Positions 22,675 through 34,465 of a stretch of DNA of 64,000 nt are shown here, piece by piece. How positions within the stretch are numbered: position 1 is the first letter of the stretch; each line of letters opens with the position of its first letter. The stretch is from Diploscapter coronatus. Its lineage: Eukaryota > Nematoda > Chromadorea > Rhabditida > Rhabditidae. The stretch spans positions 58,117,201 to 58,181,200 of the forward strand of contig OZ038422.1 of NCBI GenBank assembly GCA_964036155.1, written 5' to 3'. The translations under genes were made by a program, and so were the position numbers. A model generated the notes under the pieces. The model searched no databases and was not told where the DNA came from. It saw only the letters and a program-made list of their open reading frames with translations.

Positions 22675-25600
22675 TTAATGCACCATTCCACCTCCTTCTT
22701 TCGGATCCATGCAGAAGCCTAGCAGATCCGTGTAGTGGGTGATGTTCTCGTTCTTTCCGCAGCAGCTAAATTCAATCATCATTTTCAATGATTTGAATAA
22801 GAATGATAGTGCATACTGATTCTTGATGATGAACGTAGAAGTGAAGTTCGTATTGAGGAACGGTCTCAAGTAGCAAGGGGCACTGAACGAGGCATTGGCG
22901 AGTTTCTTGATTCCTTCATTCGTTCCCAAAATTCCACCGATCAAAGCAACCACTAAAATATTCAAATAATTCAAGAAAACCGTTTTTTTCGACATACAGA
23001 CGACCATGAAATTGATTATGAGCATAGTTTTGTCGGTCCTTTGGCAGACTTGTCTGAAACTCGGAATTGTGCCTTTTCTCCATTCGTCTTCGGTTGTGGC
23101 ATTGACGTAGAGATAGAACAGCGAGGGAAGCACTGCACAGCCCATCGGAATTGTCGACGCGCCGACGAGATTCATCACAGGCATGAAATCAGGCACTGAC
23201 AGTCCAACGAACAAGACGAGAAGCAGAACAATTGTCCTTGTCACGACGCGACCAACTCCAAAGCCTGAATTATTTCGATTTTCGCATTTGCTCAGATCGA
23301 AAATTGCTGGATGAGTTGGAATAATGAAACAATTTTTTGCTAGCAAAGTTTTTACTTTTCGAACTTAGGTATCGTTTCTAAACGCAACTTACTATGGGAA
23401 ACCTTGAGATAGTGCTCGATCTCTTGATTCAGGGGGTTAATCACAATAACGAGAGTGAGAATGCAGTGCATCGCGATCATCAGATTGGCGCACAATTGAA
23501 GCCAAGGTGTTTGAATCGAATAGATGACGGAATCGTGCATTGAAGTGCCGTAGACAATGTAGGCCAGAACTGACAATGGCATGTAGAGCAGGACAACTCC
23601 TGAAATTGTAATTGAGGATGGTTGATCTTCGTCTTCGTCTCAACTGACCAACAAATCCTACGAAGACACTCTTGCTGAATTCACGCGGATTTTCCATGTC
23701 AGCTTCAATCGTAGGGAAAACGAAATGACCCGAGAAAGCGAACAAGAAAATACCTTAATTTCAGTAATCTCCTATTATTAAAAGAAAAACAACTTACCTA
23801 GGGAAAGTATCATACTGTCAGGAGTGACATCCGAATAATCTGCTTCAGGCTTGCAGAGAGAGAGGTCCATGCTAATTCCAACCAAAATGCACAGAACGGC
23901 AATAACTGTTGTGAACATCGCGAACACGATCACTATCCTAAAATGAAGATATATAGTTTGAAGAATTAACGAAGTTCCTACCAAAATTCACCCGGACTCC
24001 TCAGAAATGTGAAAGGCAGAATGATGATGGCCAGTGCAACAATTACCTAAAATAAAAGAAATCGTCTTATTGAAAGCACTCCGATTTTGTGTTTTCTCGC
24101 TATAAAATGATAACTTGGACACATTATTTTGGCATTGAAACGGGGAAAAGAGCTCATTTTCAATTATTTGGACGCATTCAAATCCCGAACGTGAACTCTA
24201 TTGACGAAAAGCGTTAGCAAAAATGCGAATTCAGAAAACATCTTCTCGACGTCACAACCTTCGATAGGATTATCCATTTCGAAAACAATAAAGAACGTCA
24301 GAAGCAGTAAAAATTGAGTTTTCTTATGGAATAATTTTCATCATTCATGCTTCACGTTTCAGAACCCACTTGCGCCTCTACCAGAGCTGAGACGAAGTTT
24401 CGACTTCGACTTCGAAAGTCGAAACTTCGAGGGTTTTTGAGCCAACTTCGACTTCGACTTCGACTTCGAAAATTTTGAGAAGCCAATTTCGATTTCGACT
24501 TCGACTTCGAATTTGAAAATTTCAACTTCGTCTCAGCTCTGACCTCTACATATGTCATGATGTCATAAGATTTTCAAGTGCAAATGAGCTTCTTGGAAAG
24601 TTTATGCAAATTAGAAGCGAAATAGTATTGGTTGAAAAGAAAATCTGAACTTTTCAGATAAAAAGCTGAGCTTCGCAAGACGACTTGAAAACGATCTAAA
24701 ATAATCATCTAATCTTACCACGCAAGGACTGATTTTAACATCGGCGAATCGAGTGACAAAGTATTGCAGAATGTTGGCAGACAAGAGCAAATACACGACA
24801 GAAATGCCGAACAGAGTGAAGTTACCGAGTGCAGAGGTGAAGAATCTGTAAATGAAAAGATTGAATCACAATGCTCCTGTCTGAATGATACTGACTGCAT
24901 TTTTCGTCCCATACACCTTTTCGCCATTTCTGGAAACGGCTTCCTGCACACCCCGATGTGAGGATTCCTGTAAATTGATAGCTTAGTGTTTGTTTTTCTC
25001 CAGCACAAATCAACCTTTCCATAAGTGTACACCAAACCACGCCCAATTGATATCCAGTGTATTCAAAGATAGCGGCAATTCCAATCATAAATACGATACC
25101 CATTACAAGTCCTGTAATGTTTTGCTTTTATTTGGTGGTCTACTATCTAATTTATGGCTAATTGGAGTAAACGTGACATAAAATTACGGCAGTTGGAAAA
25201 TCAAGTCGTTTATTTCTAGACAGAATGTTATGAACTTTCCAGAGTTCTCGACCCCTTTTTAGAAAAGTCTAGGGGTTTTATGCTCACTCTCTTCTGACAT
25301 GAGAATTTCGCTCGTTAGTTGGTATTTCGAAATATGTGTCATACCTGATTGTTTGAATGCCACAGGCATCGCAACGACCCCACCTCCTACCATGTCGGCA
25401 ACGATGAAAATCGAAGCCACAATCCATCCGATTTTCGGCCCGTGATGTTGTGGCGCTGAAATTCCAACTTTTGCCTATGTGGAATTACGTAATAGGGATT
25501 ATTCATCCTCATCCTCATTTCACTGAATTGGAAACAAACTTTCATTATGATCATTGACGTTTGGCGATTATAAACAAAGCTCTGTGGGGAACTAATAATA

Positions 25601-26073
25601 GCAATTTTCTACTATGGAATATTATCGTTATTAATATGATAGTTTACGGCAAAATGGGTTAATTTTTCAAGGTACCCTTTCTCACGTAGGCACTTATTGG
25701 TCAGTAAGTAAGATGTAATATAGCTAGGAAAAAACTAAAGAGATGATAACTGAGATTTCTTAAATTTTTCACAAATTTACTTTTTACGATGCTCGCTTCT
25801 AGGTTTGTAGGTTTCTCTAAACAGGAATTATTCCTAAATGCAATATTTTTCATTCGTTTCCTCTACTCAATGCTCCGAAATTATTGCATATGAATTTTAG
25901 CACTTTGAAAGTACGAGACATTTTCATGATCCTTCTTTCAGCTGTTAAGATTTGTACTACATACCGACTGCCGGTGTGCTCATGCACATCTCGGAATAGC
26001 AGTTGTTGATGAACGGCTGGGCCGATAGATGACCATCCAGCGGCGGCAGCAGAGTGTTACTGCCCTTCACCAT
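22675..26073 (-). CDS. amino-acid transporter, AAAP (Aa_trans) family
   Basis: Twelve exons join in phase: 26073-25965, 25455-25345, 25111-25015, 24967-24896, 24845-24719, 24046-23982, 23937-23798, 23753-23649, 23599-23393, 23264-22998, 22952-22817 and 22765-22675; 508 residues. The N-terminus is cytosolic-like. The first membrane span carries the family's hallmark around [20 protein letters not shown] and [11 protein letters not shown]. Roughly ten further hydrophobic spans follow, including [38 protein letters not shown] (the conserved FSGH...P.I block of SLC36/SLC38-type proteins) and [16 protein letters not shown]. Such proteins move neutral amino acids with H+ or Na+; the substrate cannot be read here. 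The C-terminus has a [11 protein letters not shown] segment with a possible N-glycosylation site. The start ATG follows an acceptor (atattag) by 20 nt, a likely trans-splice site. Confidence 0.93.
24382..24541. mobile_element. hAT-like foldback MITE with TTCGAC repeats
   Basis: Perfect 18-bp terminal inverted repeats (CAGAGCTGAGACGAAGTT) begin with CAGAG, as in hAT elements. They are flanked by an 8-bp near-duplication (gcctctac / acctctac, 7 of 8 identical). The interior is made almost wholly of TTCGAC/TTCGAA units in both orientations, so the whole 160 bp can fold back. It lies in an intron of the transporter gene and has no coding capacity; an SR-repeat ORF over it is an artefact of the repeat. 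Confidence 0.75.
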
Positions 26074-28126
26074 CTTTGACTTCTTCTCTTCTAATATAGA
26101 AAATCAGAAATTTAGCAACAAAATATAGAGATTATCCACTCCTCACGGAGGTGTCGATCTGAAATTTGCTGATTCAATAAAATTCGAAGATCTATTTGCA
26201 GTAAAACAGCGAATTATCTGCCATAAACTGATATGAAGAAAAGCTCGAAAAAGTTTTCATCATGAGCAGCGTAGAGAATTGCGTGATCAGTATGATTTAT
26301 ACGACTAGACCTTCAACGTCTCAAATTGGTGATGAAGTTAATGAAATATTAAGTTTGAAGAAAATATGAGCTTGTTGATAGACTGAAATAAAATTTACTA
26401 TGAATAAATGGTGCACGTATGAAGACAGGAAATCAATGAATACACAAGTCGACTTTATATACGATTTCAAGCCGATAGGTCAGGTGCTATGATGTCATGC
26501 AGGTCAATTTATCATATTGTCTTTGCTGAACCACGTGGTTTGAATATCGTAAATTAACAATGATGCATTTCGAAATCTAGTTCCACAAAAACAATGAGTA
26601 AAACCGTTCGGTGAAATTACAGTATGGTTAGAGGCTGAATGATGGAATAAACGAAGAGAAGGAAGATCAGTTTCGCTTATAAGTATGCATTACATCATCG
26701 GATCTATCAATTCTTGAATTTAATGTAGAAATGGTTCACGTGAAGCATCGAACTATGATTGTTTGATAGAACAAACAGATAGAAGGAGTGGGGTATACCC
26801 GAACTGTCGTCAGTCTCTCTTAGGAAATTACGCGCGTTTTTATCGCTTCAAATAATCTCGAAAATTTTCACCCCTTCATTTCGCTCAATGAGGAGTTGAT
26901 CGTCTGAATTTTTGATCAATTACGTAAAGTTGTCTTAGCCTAACGAACATGATGTCTTGTGAGAGAACTTTGATCTCAAAATTTGGGTTTAGAGATAGGT
27001 ATTCAAAATTGAAAGAATAAATGTTGACACCTGAAAATATTCTGATTATTCTAACTTTAAATCAACCGTTCATAAATGTATTAACCAAAAATGACGTAAA
27101 AATCAGAACATCATTTAAAAATGGTACTGATTACTGAGTTTCACAAAATTTAGATAAAATTTGCTTTGGTTATGCCTCAATATGCATTTAAAAATCAGCA
27201 CACTTGAGAACGAACATAATCAGATATAGAGAGCACTTCATCACACGAAAAAATATACGGAGGGTAGATCGGAAGAATCGAATAATAGTTCTAACAATAC
27301 CTCGCAACGTTTGAATTTTTAGCTAACGGCAGGATAAAGTTAAAAATTCATTTAGAAAATATACTGGGGATAGGTAGCGAAAAACTTCCAGCGATTGTCG
27401 TCCTCTCTAAGATTAAACACAATAGATCTTACTCTATCAATAGTTTTGCCAAAGCAAATCTGAATGATTGGAAAAATAGTTAGGCGTACTTCCTAACAAT
27501 AAATTTATAGAAAAAGTCAATAAGAACCCTTTATCTATGAACAGATCTTGTCTTAAGTCAACAAAGTTCTAAAATCAGGTCGCTCGCTTTATAAGGAAAA
27601 ATTAAAGATATGAAATTTCTAAAGGATAGATTGCACTTTGAAATTTCAATATTTTGAATCTTCTGAAATTTGGCAGAAGGAAAGAGTCGAATGCAAGAGG
27701 GAAAAAGTTAGAACAGCGGTAGCAGGTGCGCGATCTGAGTTGTCGAATTCGCATAAACATTTCTTGTGAGAAAAACGAAAAGGAGATAGAAAATTGTGAA
27801 GTGATTCAGAAAATCTTCAAACGTACACAGAGGTCGGCGTTTCCTTTACGAAATCTTTAAAAACCACGTTTTCTTTTGACAAGATAGAATGTGTTGAAAG
27901 GTTTGTGTATAGGATTACCAGGGAAGGAAATTGGGGAAAATCCTTGGAAATAGTGACCATCGAATATCAATTGTCAATTGTCAGCGGAGATCCCTCGTGG
28001 ATTTCTCCCCGCCCACAGATGTGTCCAACGGTTGGCTTATTGACGTCGAAGGTACATCTTTAAAGTTGAGAGTGAATGGAGAGAGAATGTGAAGGGTCTG
28101 TTAAAGGACAGTTCTCCTTCTTGCAG
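26074..28126. other. gap upstream of the transporter, no gene seen
   Basis: AT-rich, with no supported exon or repeat on either strand. Confidence 0.45.
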
Positions 28127-28127
28127 A

Positions 28128-28503
28128 ATGGCTAGAAAGACTGCTCTCACAATCAGTCAAGCCGTAAGTAAACTTATCTATTTCGCATTTCGCATTTCTC
28201 GTTTCGCAGTTTGCTGTGAAGCAGCGATGCAGTGCAAAGCAATGCGAAGTGAAGCGATCACGGCTCGAAGGCAGGGCTCAGAACTAAAGGCAGAAGGCAA
28301 GGGGACTGCAGAGAGGGCTCTTCTCTCATTTCAGCAGGAAATGTGGCAAAAGCAGCAGCTGAGAGACTGTTTGAAGCAGACAGAGAAAAAAGATTGAAAG
28401 CCAGAATAGAGAGGAAGAGAAGATGGGGGGTATTGAACATGTTGACAAAGCTGAAAAAGAGCGAGAGAAAGAAAACAAAAGATGATGAAATATGCAAATC
28501 ATC
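28128..28503 (+). CDS. weak candidate small gene, basic helical product
   Basis: An acceptor (cttcttgcag) is followed at once by ATG and MARKTALTISQA, then a consensus donor (gtaagt). Further along, an open segment after an acceptor at about 28335 encodes NVAKAAAERLFEADREKRLK and more Lys/Arg/Glu residues, ending at another consensus donor (TCG/gtaaga) near 28503. The splice signals are good but the phase between the two segments is not settled, and no family is recognised. Purine-rich composition alone could give Lys/Glu/Arg-rich frames. Confidence 0.25.
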
Positions 28504-28822
28504 GGTAAGAAGAGACGCTCTTTTTTTTTATAGCAACCAGAGCAAACCTAGCAACACATCGTGGGAAGAAAGAACTAATGAATCAGGACTAGGCCTGAAA
28601 AGATGCATGCATGCAAGCAAGCATTCCATTGAAGGGCAGGCAGCGATTAGTTGCCCTGGCTGCCCCCGACACTTGGTCCGTCTACTTCTCTACTTGCTCG
28701 GCTTAGCTTCGACATGAAAAACCTCGTGCTTCTTATTTATTGATTTTACGCGAGTCGCCTAGGGCTAACCAAAAGTGTAACAAATAAAACGAAATGAAGG
28801 AAGTGAGTGGAAGAGAGGAAGG

Positions 28823-28842
28823 GAAGAGAGAGAGAGAGAGAG
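28823..28842. repeat. (GA)n microsatellite
   Basis: Uninterrupted AG dinucleotides inside a longer purine-rich stretch. Confidence 0.85.
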
Positions 28843-31800
28843 CTCTATTTAGTCTGAAAAGGACTGCCAATGTGAGGGTGGAGGGCTGGATTGGAAAGGA
28901 TGAAAGCAGACTAGGGAAGGGGGGTGGGTGGAGAATGGAAAGGAGAAGAGTGAATGGGGATGATGGAGAGGGAGAGAACGAGAGAGAGAGGGAGGGAGAA
29001 GCATGGCAACATGTGCTGGAAGATGAACTGCAAAGCTACGAGTGACGATGAGCTGGGGCACAAATCGATTGATTGGCTGAACGACTGAATGGGTTGATGA
29101 TTGCATCATCCAATCGTGAACTTCTGAAGAGCAGTGTGGAATGACTGGCAATAGAGAGGAAGACTGCTAATGAGAAAATGAAATAGAGCAGGGAGAGATG
29201 ATGAAATAGCTGATGAATTGGAGAGATCTCAAGAGTCAAAACGAGCAGCAGGACAAGCGCATATGTTGTGTGGCTTGAATGCACAGATACAGACAGCTAA
29301 ATAGCTCTGCTAACTGACTGCGAAGATGATGTAACCATCATGAATGTACGAGGACGTCTACAGGCAGATTCTGATGGGGCTTTGTCAGTCTATGGTTCAT
29401 TGATCGAGTGGAAAATGTTCAATTTCTTCTGTGCAGTTTAACAATCAAACTTTTCGAGTCTACACATCATCAGCAACCAAGAAGTAAGAAATCAAAAGCG
29501 GCCAGTTGGAACGACGAAAAGCACTAATGAAAATATACGGAGAAGGGAATGATCGGCGGAAGAGCGATAAATCAAGCAGGAGACAGGTGAAATTGCCAGC
29601 ACCAAATAAGGAGAGGAGAGATTATGCGGTATGCGAGGCCTGAGACTGCTTCGATATTCATAATATATCGCCTCTATGCGGGATGGAGGCTGAAATTTCA
29701 CTACTTGGTGGATTCGATCGAGAGATGAGACATGCTCCATTCGTAGGGAGCATGCTGCTTGCTTCTCTAGGGCCAGACTCCAGGCCCTTGCTCCGACCCA
29801 GGCTCAGGCATCAGCCAGCCAGCCATCGCTTCCTTCCCCTTGTCCCTTGCCCCTTCCATCCCCTTCCTCCTTCTCCGCTCAAACGCATTATGCATTTGTG
29901 CAGTTTGAAAGAATGCACAATTTCGAGAGAGTGAATAAGAAGCCTAACGAGAGCGACAAAAATCTGTTCCATTCCGCAAATGCCTGACGAATCGAGGGAT
30001 TCTGGCCGTGTGGCACATCACTAATTCAACTTTCCCAAAACGCTTCCCTTCTCTTTCACTTTTTAGTGCTTATTTCTTTATGCCTTAATAGAACACAATC
30101 GAGGGGAATAAAGTGATTCCTGAGAAATGGGACGACCTATTTGGAGTTCCTCAATTAGATGACCAGAATACGTCCATGAATGAATAGGAAATGAGCTGGA
30201 TACTTTGAATTATATCACGTAGAGAAAAGCCGAGCCAACTGTGTATTGATAAGAATAGTAGTGGAAGGCATAAAAATAGAAGAGAAGCTATTAAACATGA
30301 CGTAAAATGAGAGATGCACAATTGGGAAGTGAAGACGTCCTCGACTTCCGGTCTGCTGAAAACGAGCTGCACATTTCAACACAGCAACTCCAAAACAATG
30401 GTCGAAACGCCCCCGAAAGCGAATAATGACGCCATTATCAAATAAACAGACTGATTGTTGAAAGGGGAGAAGCTGCTATCAGCAAATCAGGGGGATGAGT
30501 GAATTTGTTTGCAGAGAGCGATTTTCTGCACGCGTAAAATATTTTGATTGAAAGATGCCGATCGCTGATAACTTACAGGAAAAAATCGTTAAAAACGAGG
30601 ATATTTTCAAGATTTTTTATTCGTCGATCACATTTCTGTCCGTCGATTTTTGAAGACGGAAACGCAAAGAAAAAACAATATTACAATATGATGAAAAAAT
30701 GATGGAAAAAGATGGAGAAAAGGCGAGAAAAGACAGGAAAACTGAGATGAGACGAGGAGACGAAGACGAGAAGGGAGAATTGTTACGAATCAACTGGCAG
30801 AGGATGAAGCTGAAATGAGCAGACAGAGGGACAGAAGGGAGCTGGGCAGAGCGAGAGGAGAAGGGGAATAAGTCACGAGGGGGTAAAGTGATAGGGGAGT
30901 TGTGAGGTAAGCCATTAAGCTGATAGGGCTGAGGAGCTGAGAATGACTGGGGAAAAAAACAACAAAGGGTAGCTCACGACAAAGCCATTCACAAATACAC
31001 CCAGTCACAGGGTAAAGATACAGGTAACAGACTCTAACCTTCCAACCTCATTTAACCTCGGTTCAGTTTGATTTCAATTTTCCTCCCACTAAATCTCTAT
31101 CTACTTTTTATTTGTGCTTCATATTAACCGCGACGTGAGCAAAGTGAGAAGGCAGCTAATGGAAATTTCTCCTTTTTTTAGTTTTCAGTTTCATTTCCAA
31201 CCTCTGCATTTGATCCTTTGTTTTACCGAGAATTCGAAAAAAAAAATCGCGTCTAACGCAAAACTAATACAATAAGACAGTGGAATGTAAAGAAAGATGA
31301 ACAATTTGAAAGACATTCTGAACTAGGAAAAACGAATCATTTGTACATGGAATTAGGGTAATCAACAAGCAGAGCACAATCTATACCTAATAAAAATCAC
31401 TCGAACAATTTTCAATCAATCATTACGCATAGAACAACCCGAGTTCATGAATTTCCTGTAACCCATTATGTAAATGATTAGAAAACTATTTTCGGACTAT
31501 CAGGAAAGTAAATGGCAGATTTTCAATCTAAATGATCAGAATTATGCACAGGCTATCGTATTGAACACTTAGATATCGAAACAAACATAATTCGATTAAC
31601 CACTTATCGCATCCAAGTTAAATTAATGCTGAATTTAAAAATTACAAACAAAACTAAATATATTGAGAAGTTTCCTAATTTTAATATCGTTTGTGCAAAT
31701 CACATTACGTAAAAAGTTAATGCAATTTTACAAACTGGACATAAAATCGAATCGAGCAGATGGAGAAATACAGTGAAAAAGCAATCTAACTGATCAGTAT

Positions 31801-31930
31801 TTATCTAAACAGTGGAATGGCGAGCAGGAGAGCAACGCAACTGTGAACAGAAGTGAGCGGAAAAGAGAAGAAGGGGAAAGATGTTTTGACTTTGACAATG
31901 AAAAAGACTGAATGAATCAGCCATAGAAAA

Positions 31931-31950
31931 AGCAGCAGCAGCAGCAGCAG
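31931..31950. repeat. (CAG)n trinucleotide run
   Basis: Six CAG units in a row, not inside a recognised exon. Confidence 0.85.
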
Positions 31951-32387
31951 AAATTGAGATGAGAAAATGACAGGCACAGGAAAGATGCACAAATGATGAA
32001 ATGAAGGAATGTGAAGGAATCGAATTGAATATGGGAAATATGAACCATTTTCAGAGCAATTCACAAAATTCACAGGATGAGCAGTCAACCAATGAGAGCA
32101 GCATAGGATGTCACGATCAGCCTGCATTCAGATCTATGCCAACAACCTAAATTCCTTAAAATTGAATCTGAAAGGACACAGCTTTCAGAGATAGTTTAAT
32201 GATGAGAATCACTCAATACGGCATTTTAACATTTGCTTGAATCATTAAATCGATTATGATAAAAACTGATCTTCATATGTGATTGAAGTTGTATTCATTT
32301 TAACTTCAACGATTTTCGCTAATGACATTTTAAAGATAGGTATGACATCAATGATTGATATTGGATAATTAGGCTATGATGAAATAG

Positions 32388-32707
32388 TTACCGTTCAATG
32401 AAGTATGCAGGTACTTGCGAAGTGTCCTTCCTTTTCGCTACTGTATCGTTATTATTTTGCTCATTCATGCTTTTGATTGTTCCAGTCTTACGGTATCTGA
32501 AGATGGTAGATGATTCTTGAATCTTAATAATCAATTAATCATATTTACTTCGCTAGAATCTTCGATATGCAGGAATGAGTGACTCCCATTATCTTAGCGA
32601 TGTGAGAAACTCTGCAGCCAAGTGCAAAGAGGCAGAGAATATGGTGCCGCTCAATCGGTGACAGAATCTTGCTGCCAGATTGACGATGACGCATTGTCAG
32701 TTCGTTT
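32388..32707 (-). CDS. nematode PAX-like protein with a lone PAI half-domain
   Basis: Two exons, 32707-32549 and 32496-32388, join in phase across a 52-bp intron. The ATG at 32694 opens a frame whose first 55 residues match the PAI (first) subdomain of the paired DNA-binding domain: LSPIERHHILCLFALGCRVS for helices 1-2, then IAKIMGVTHSCISKILAKYR (recognition helix, cf. VSHGCVSKIL in PAX proteins) and KTGTIKS. The beta-hairpin GVNQLGG segment, the RED half and a homeodomain are absent. This fits the npax proteins of C. elegans, which also have only this half. The frame is open upstream to an acceptor, so an earlier exon may exist; the stop at 32388 could be bypassed by a donor (CG/gtaact). A Tc1-type transposase also has a paired-like HTH but lacks the HxCxSKIL pattern. 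Confidence 0.75.
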
Positions 32708-34465
32708 CTAAAAAGAATTTATTCAAATTTTATCACGTGATATGAAAATTCCAATTTAGAAAAGGGAGATATACAATTTGTAACCAATCACATGAAATTT
32801 TGCATAATTGTTATTGCACTTTATAAATACCAAACTACTTTTTCCGAAACTCTCAAATTGTCAGAACATAACAATTTGCACTGAATTGATAAATTTATGA
32901 AGATGGTACTAACTTACAGTTAGAATAATCAGCAGAAATGATTGAAACAGTCGATGAACTGCATTGCTGGTTGCCTCTGTTACCTCTGCCTAATTGGAAC
33001 GATCTCTTCGTTAATGAAGTGAATGAGGGAAATCGACAGTTTGACAGAGACGCCCTGGGCAATGGAAGACAGAAACAGAGACACATGGAACAGCACTCGT
33101 AAAAACAGCTGCCTCCCTCCAAATCGGACTGAACCTCGTAGTTTTTCCAAGTTCAGCCTGTCTTTCTTTCCTGTTCTTTCTAACGGTCTGCGTAATTTCA
33201 CCTTCTGCAGCTTAGGTACGTAGCCACGACGGAACGATTTTTTCAACTCAAAATGCAAAGCCAAAACAATTGTTCTATCAATATTCGATAAGAACTGAAA
33301 TAAGGAAATAGGTCTGCATGTTCCGATGAACTCGGTCAGTATTTGTTTATATTTATAAATAATGAGATTATTTGAATTAAAAACCCTGAAAGAAGCAACA
33401 ATATGTATAAATATTAATAACGAAAATACATATTTTTGTTAAATGATGTTTAAATTACAATGATCTGCACTTTTATGTGTCTTATGAATTTTTTAAAATT
33501 TTGATGTAGACTTGGCAAGGATGCACAGTTCGCTGATTGTGAGAAGAATATTAATTCTAATTTTCATTCAAATATGTCCACGATAATTCGTTCTACCAGG
33601 CTGTATTAAAAGCCATAATTGTTCCAAACTTTTGGCCGCCACTGTGTATGGTATAGGAATATTTTCTCACTGAATGCAATTATGAATAACTTTTAGTTTA
33701 ATCTGAAACAATTTTATATATAGCTATTCCTAACTATTCATTTAAGTATTTTTATACAGAATATGTGCGACTCACACACATTTTATCTTGTGTTTGTAAT
33801 CTTTTCCCACCCAGATTGTTTCATCTCAAAGGATTCATTCCTGTTTTCGATCTCAAGCAGAGATCGCCGAGCTTTCTATTGTTGCTTTCATATCGATTAA
33901 TAAGCCATATAGTTCGAGTCGTTACCATCGTATCAGATTCGCATACCGCTTTACTAACCCGACTGAGTCATTCTCAATCGCACAGGATAGTTCAAATTTA
34001 TCTATTAAAACAACAATCTGAGTTCTGAATTTGAAAATAAACATGGCTAGACACTGTTTCTATTTTCATAAATCCTAACATGGACGTTCTCTCACCTGCC
34101 TCCTTCTATCACTTTTCATTCTGCTCTCTCCTCTCATGTCTCACGTGCATGCAATGCATCAATGCAGGAGTCTATTCCTCTCATTCCCTTGTCCTATCGA
34201 TTGGCACAGCGCACTTAAAATTTTCTTGTTTTCATTTCATATTTCACGCACTTTTCCCTTCTTTTCTATATTTTCCTGTCTGCCTTTTGTATCTCATCTG
34301 TCTATATTTGCTGTTCGTATTTGTCGTTTCAAACGCGAACGTGTATTTCTAAAGGAAGCATCTGAATCCCAATGCATCATGCTTCATATCTAAATTTGTC
34401 CATTTACTTTTATCGCTTATTTTTTCGTTTATAAACTATCTAAACTTTCCTAGTGCAGTAAAACG
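32708..34465. other. divergent gap between PAX-like and nuclear receptor genes
   Basis: Purine-rich on + near 33000-33100, then pyrimidine-rich from 33110 to 33200 and again at 34080-34290. This switch matches the two divergent genes. Overlapping ORFs on both strands at 32895-33260 have no recognisable domain. One Tc1-like repeat end lies at 33621-33646. Confidence 0.45.
33621..33646. mobile_element. solo Tc1-like terminal repeat
   Basis: On the minus strand the sequence starts CAGTGGCGGCCAAAAG just inside a TA, the typical outer end of Tc1-like terminal repeats. No partner repeat was found nearby, so this is probably a remnant. Confidence 0.4.

Larger units (their letters stand above)
28504..32387. 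other. long gap with purine-rich + strand
   Basis: The + strand is purine-rich at about 28790-29030, 30700-31000 and 31800-31990. This includes a GA run at 28823-28842 and a perfect AGC/CAG run at 31931-31950. ORFs on either strand look compositional. No exon recognised. Confidence 0.45.

Noticed and set aside
24352..24558. SR-repeat-like ORF
   Set aside because: It is the translation of TTCGAC repeats inside the hAT-like element.
32895..33264. Overlapping ORFs as an upstream exon of the PAX-like gene
   Set aside because: The donor near 32915 joins to the PAX exon only in a frame that carries stops, and no paired-domain hairpin is encoded.
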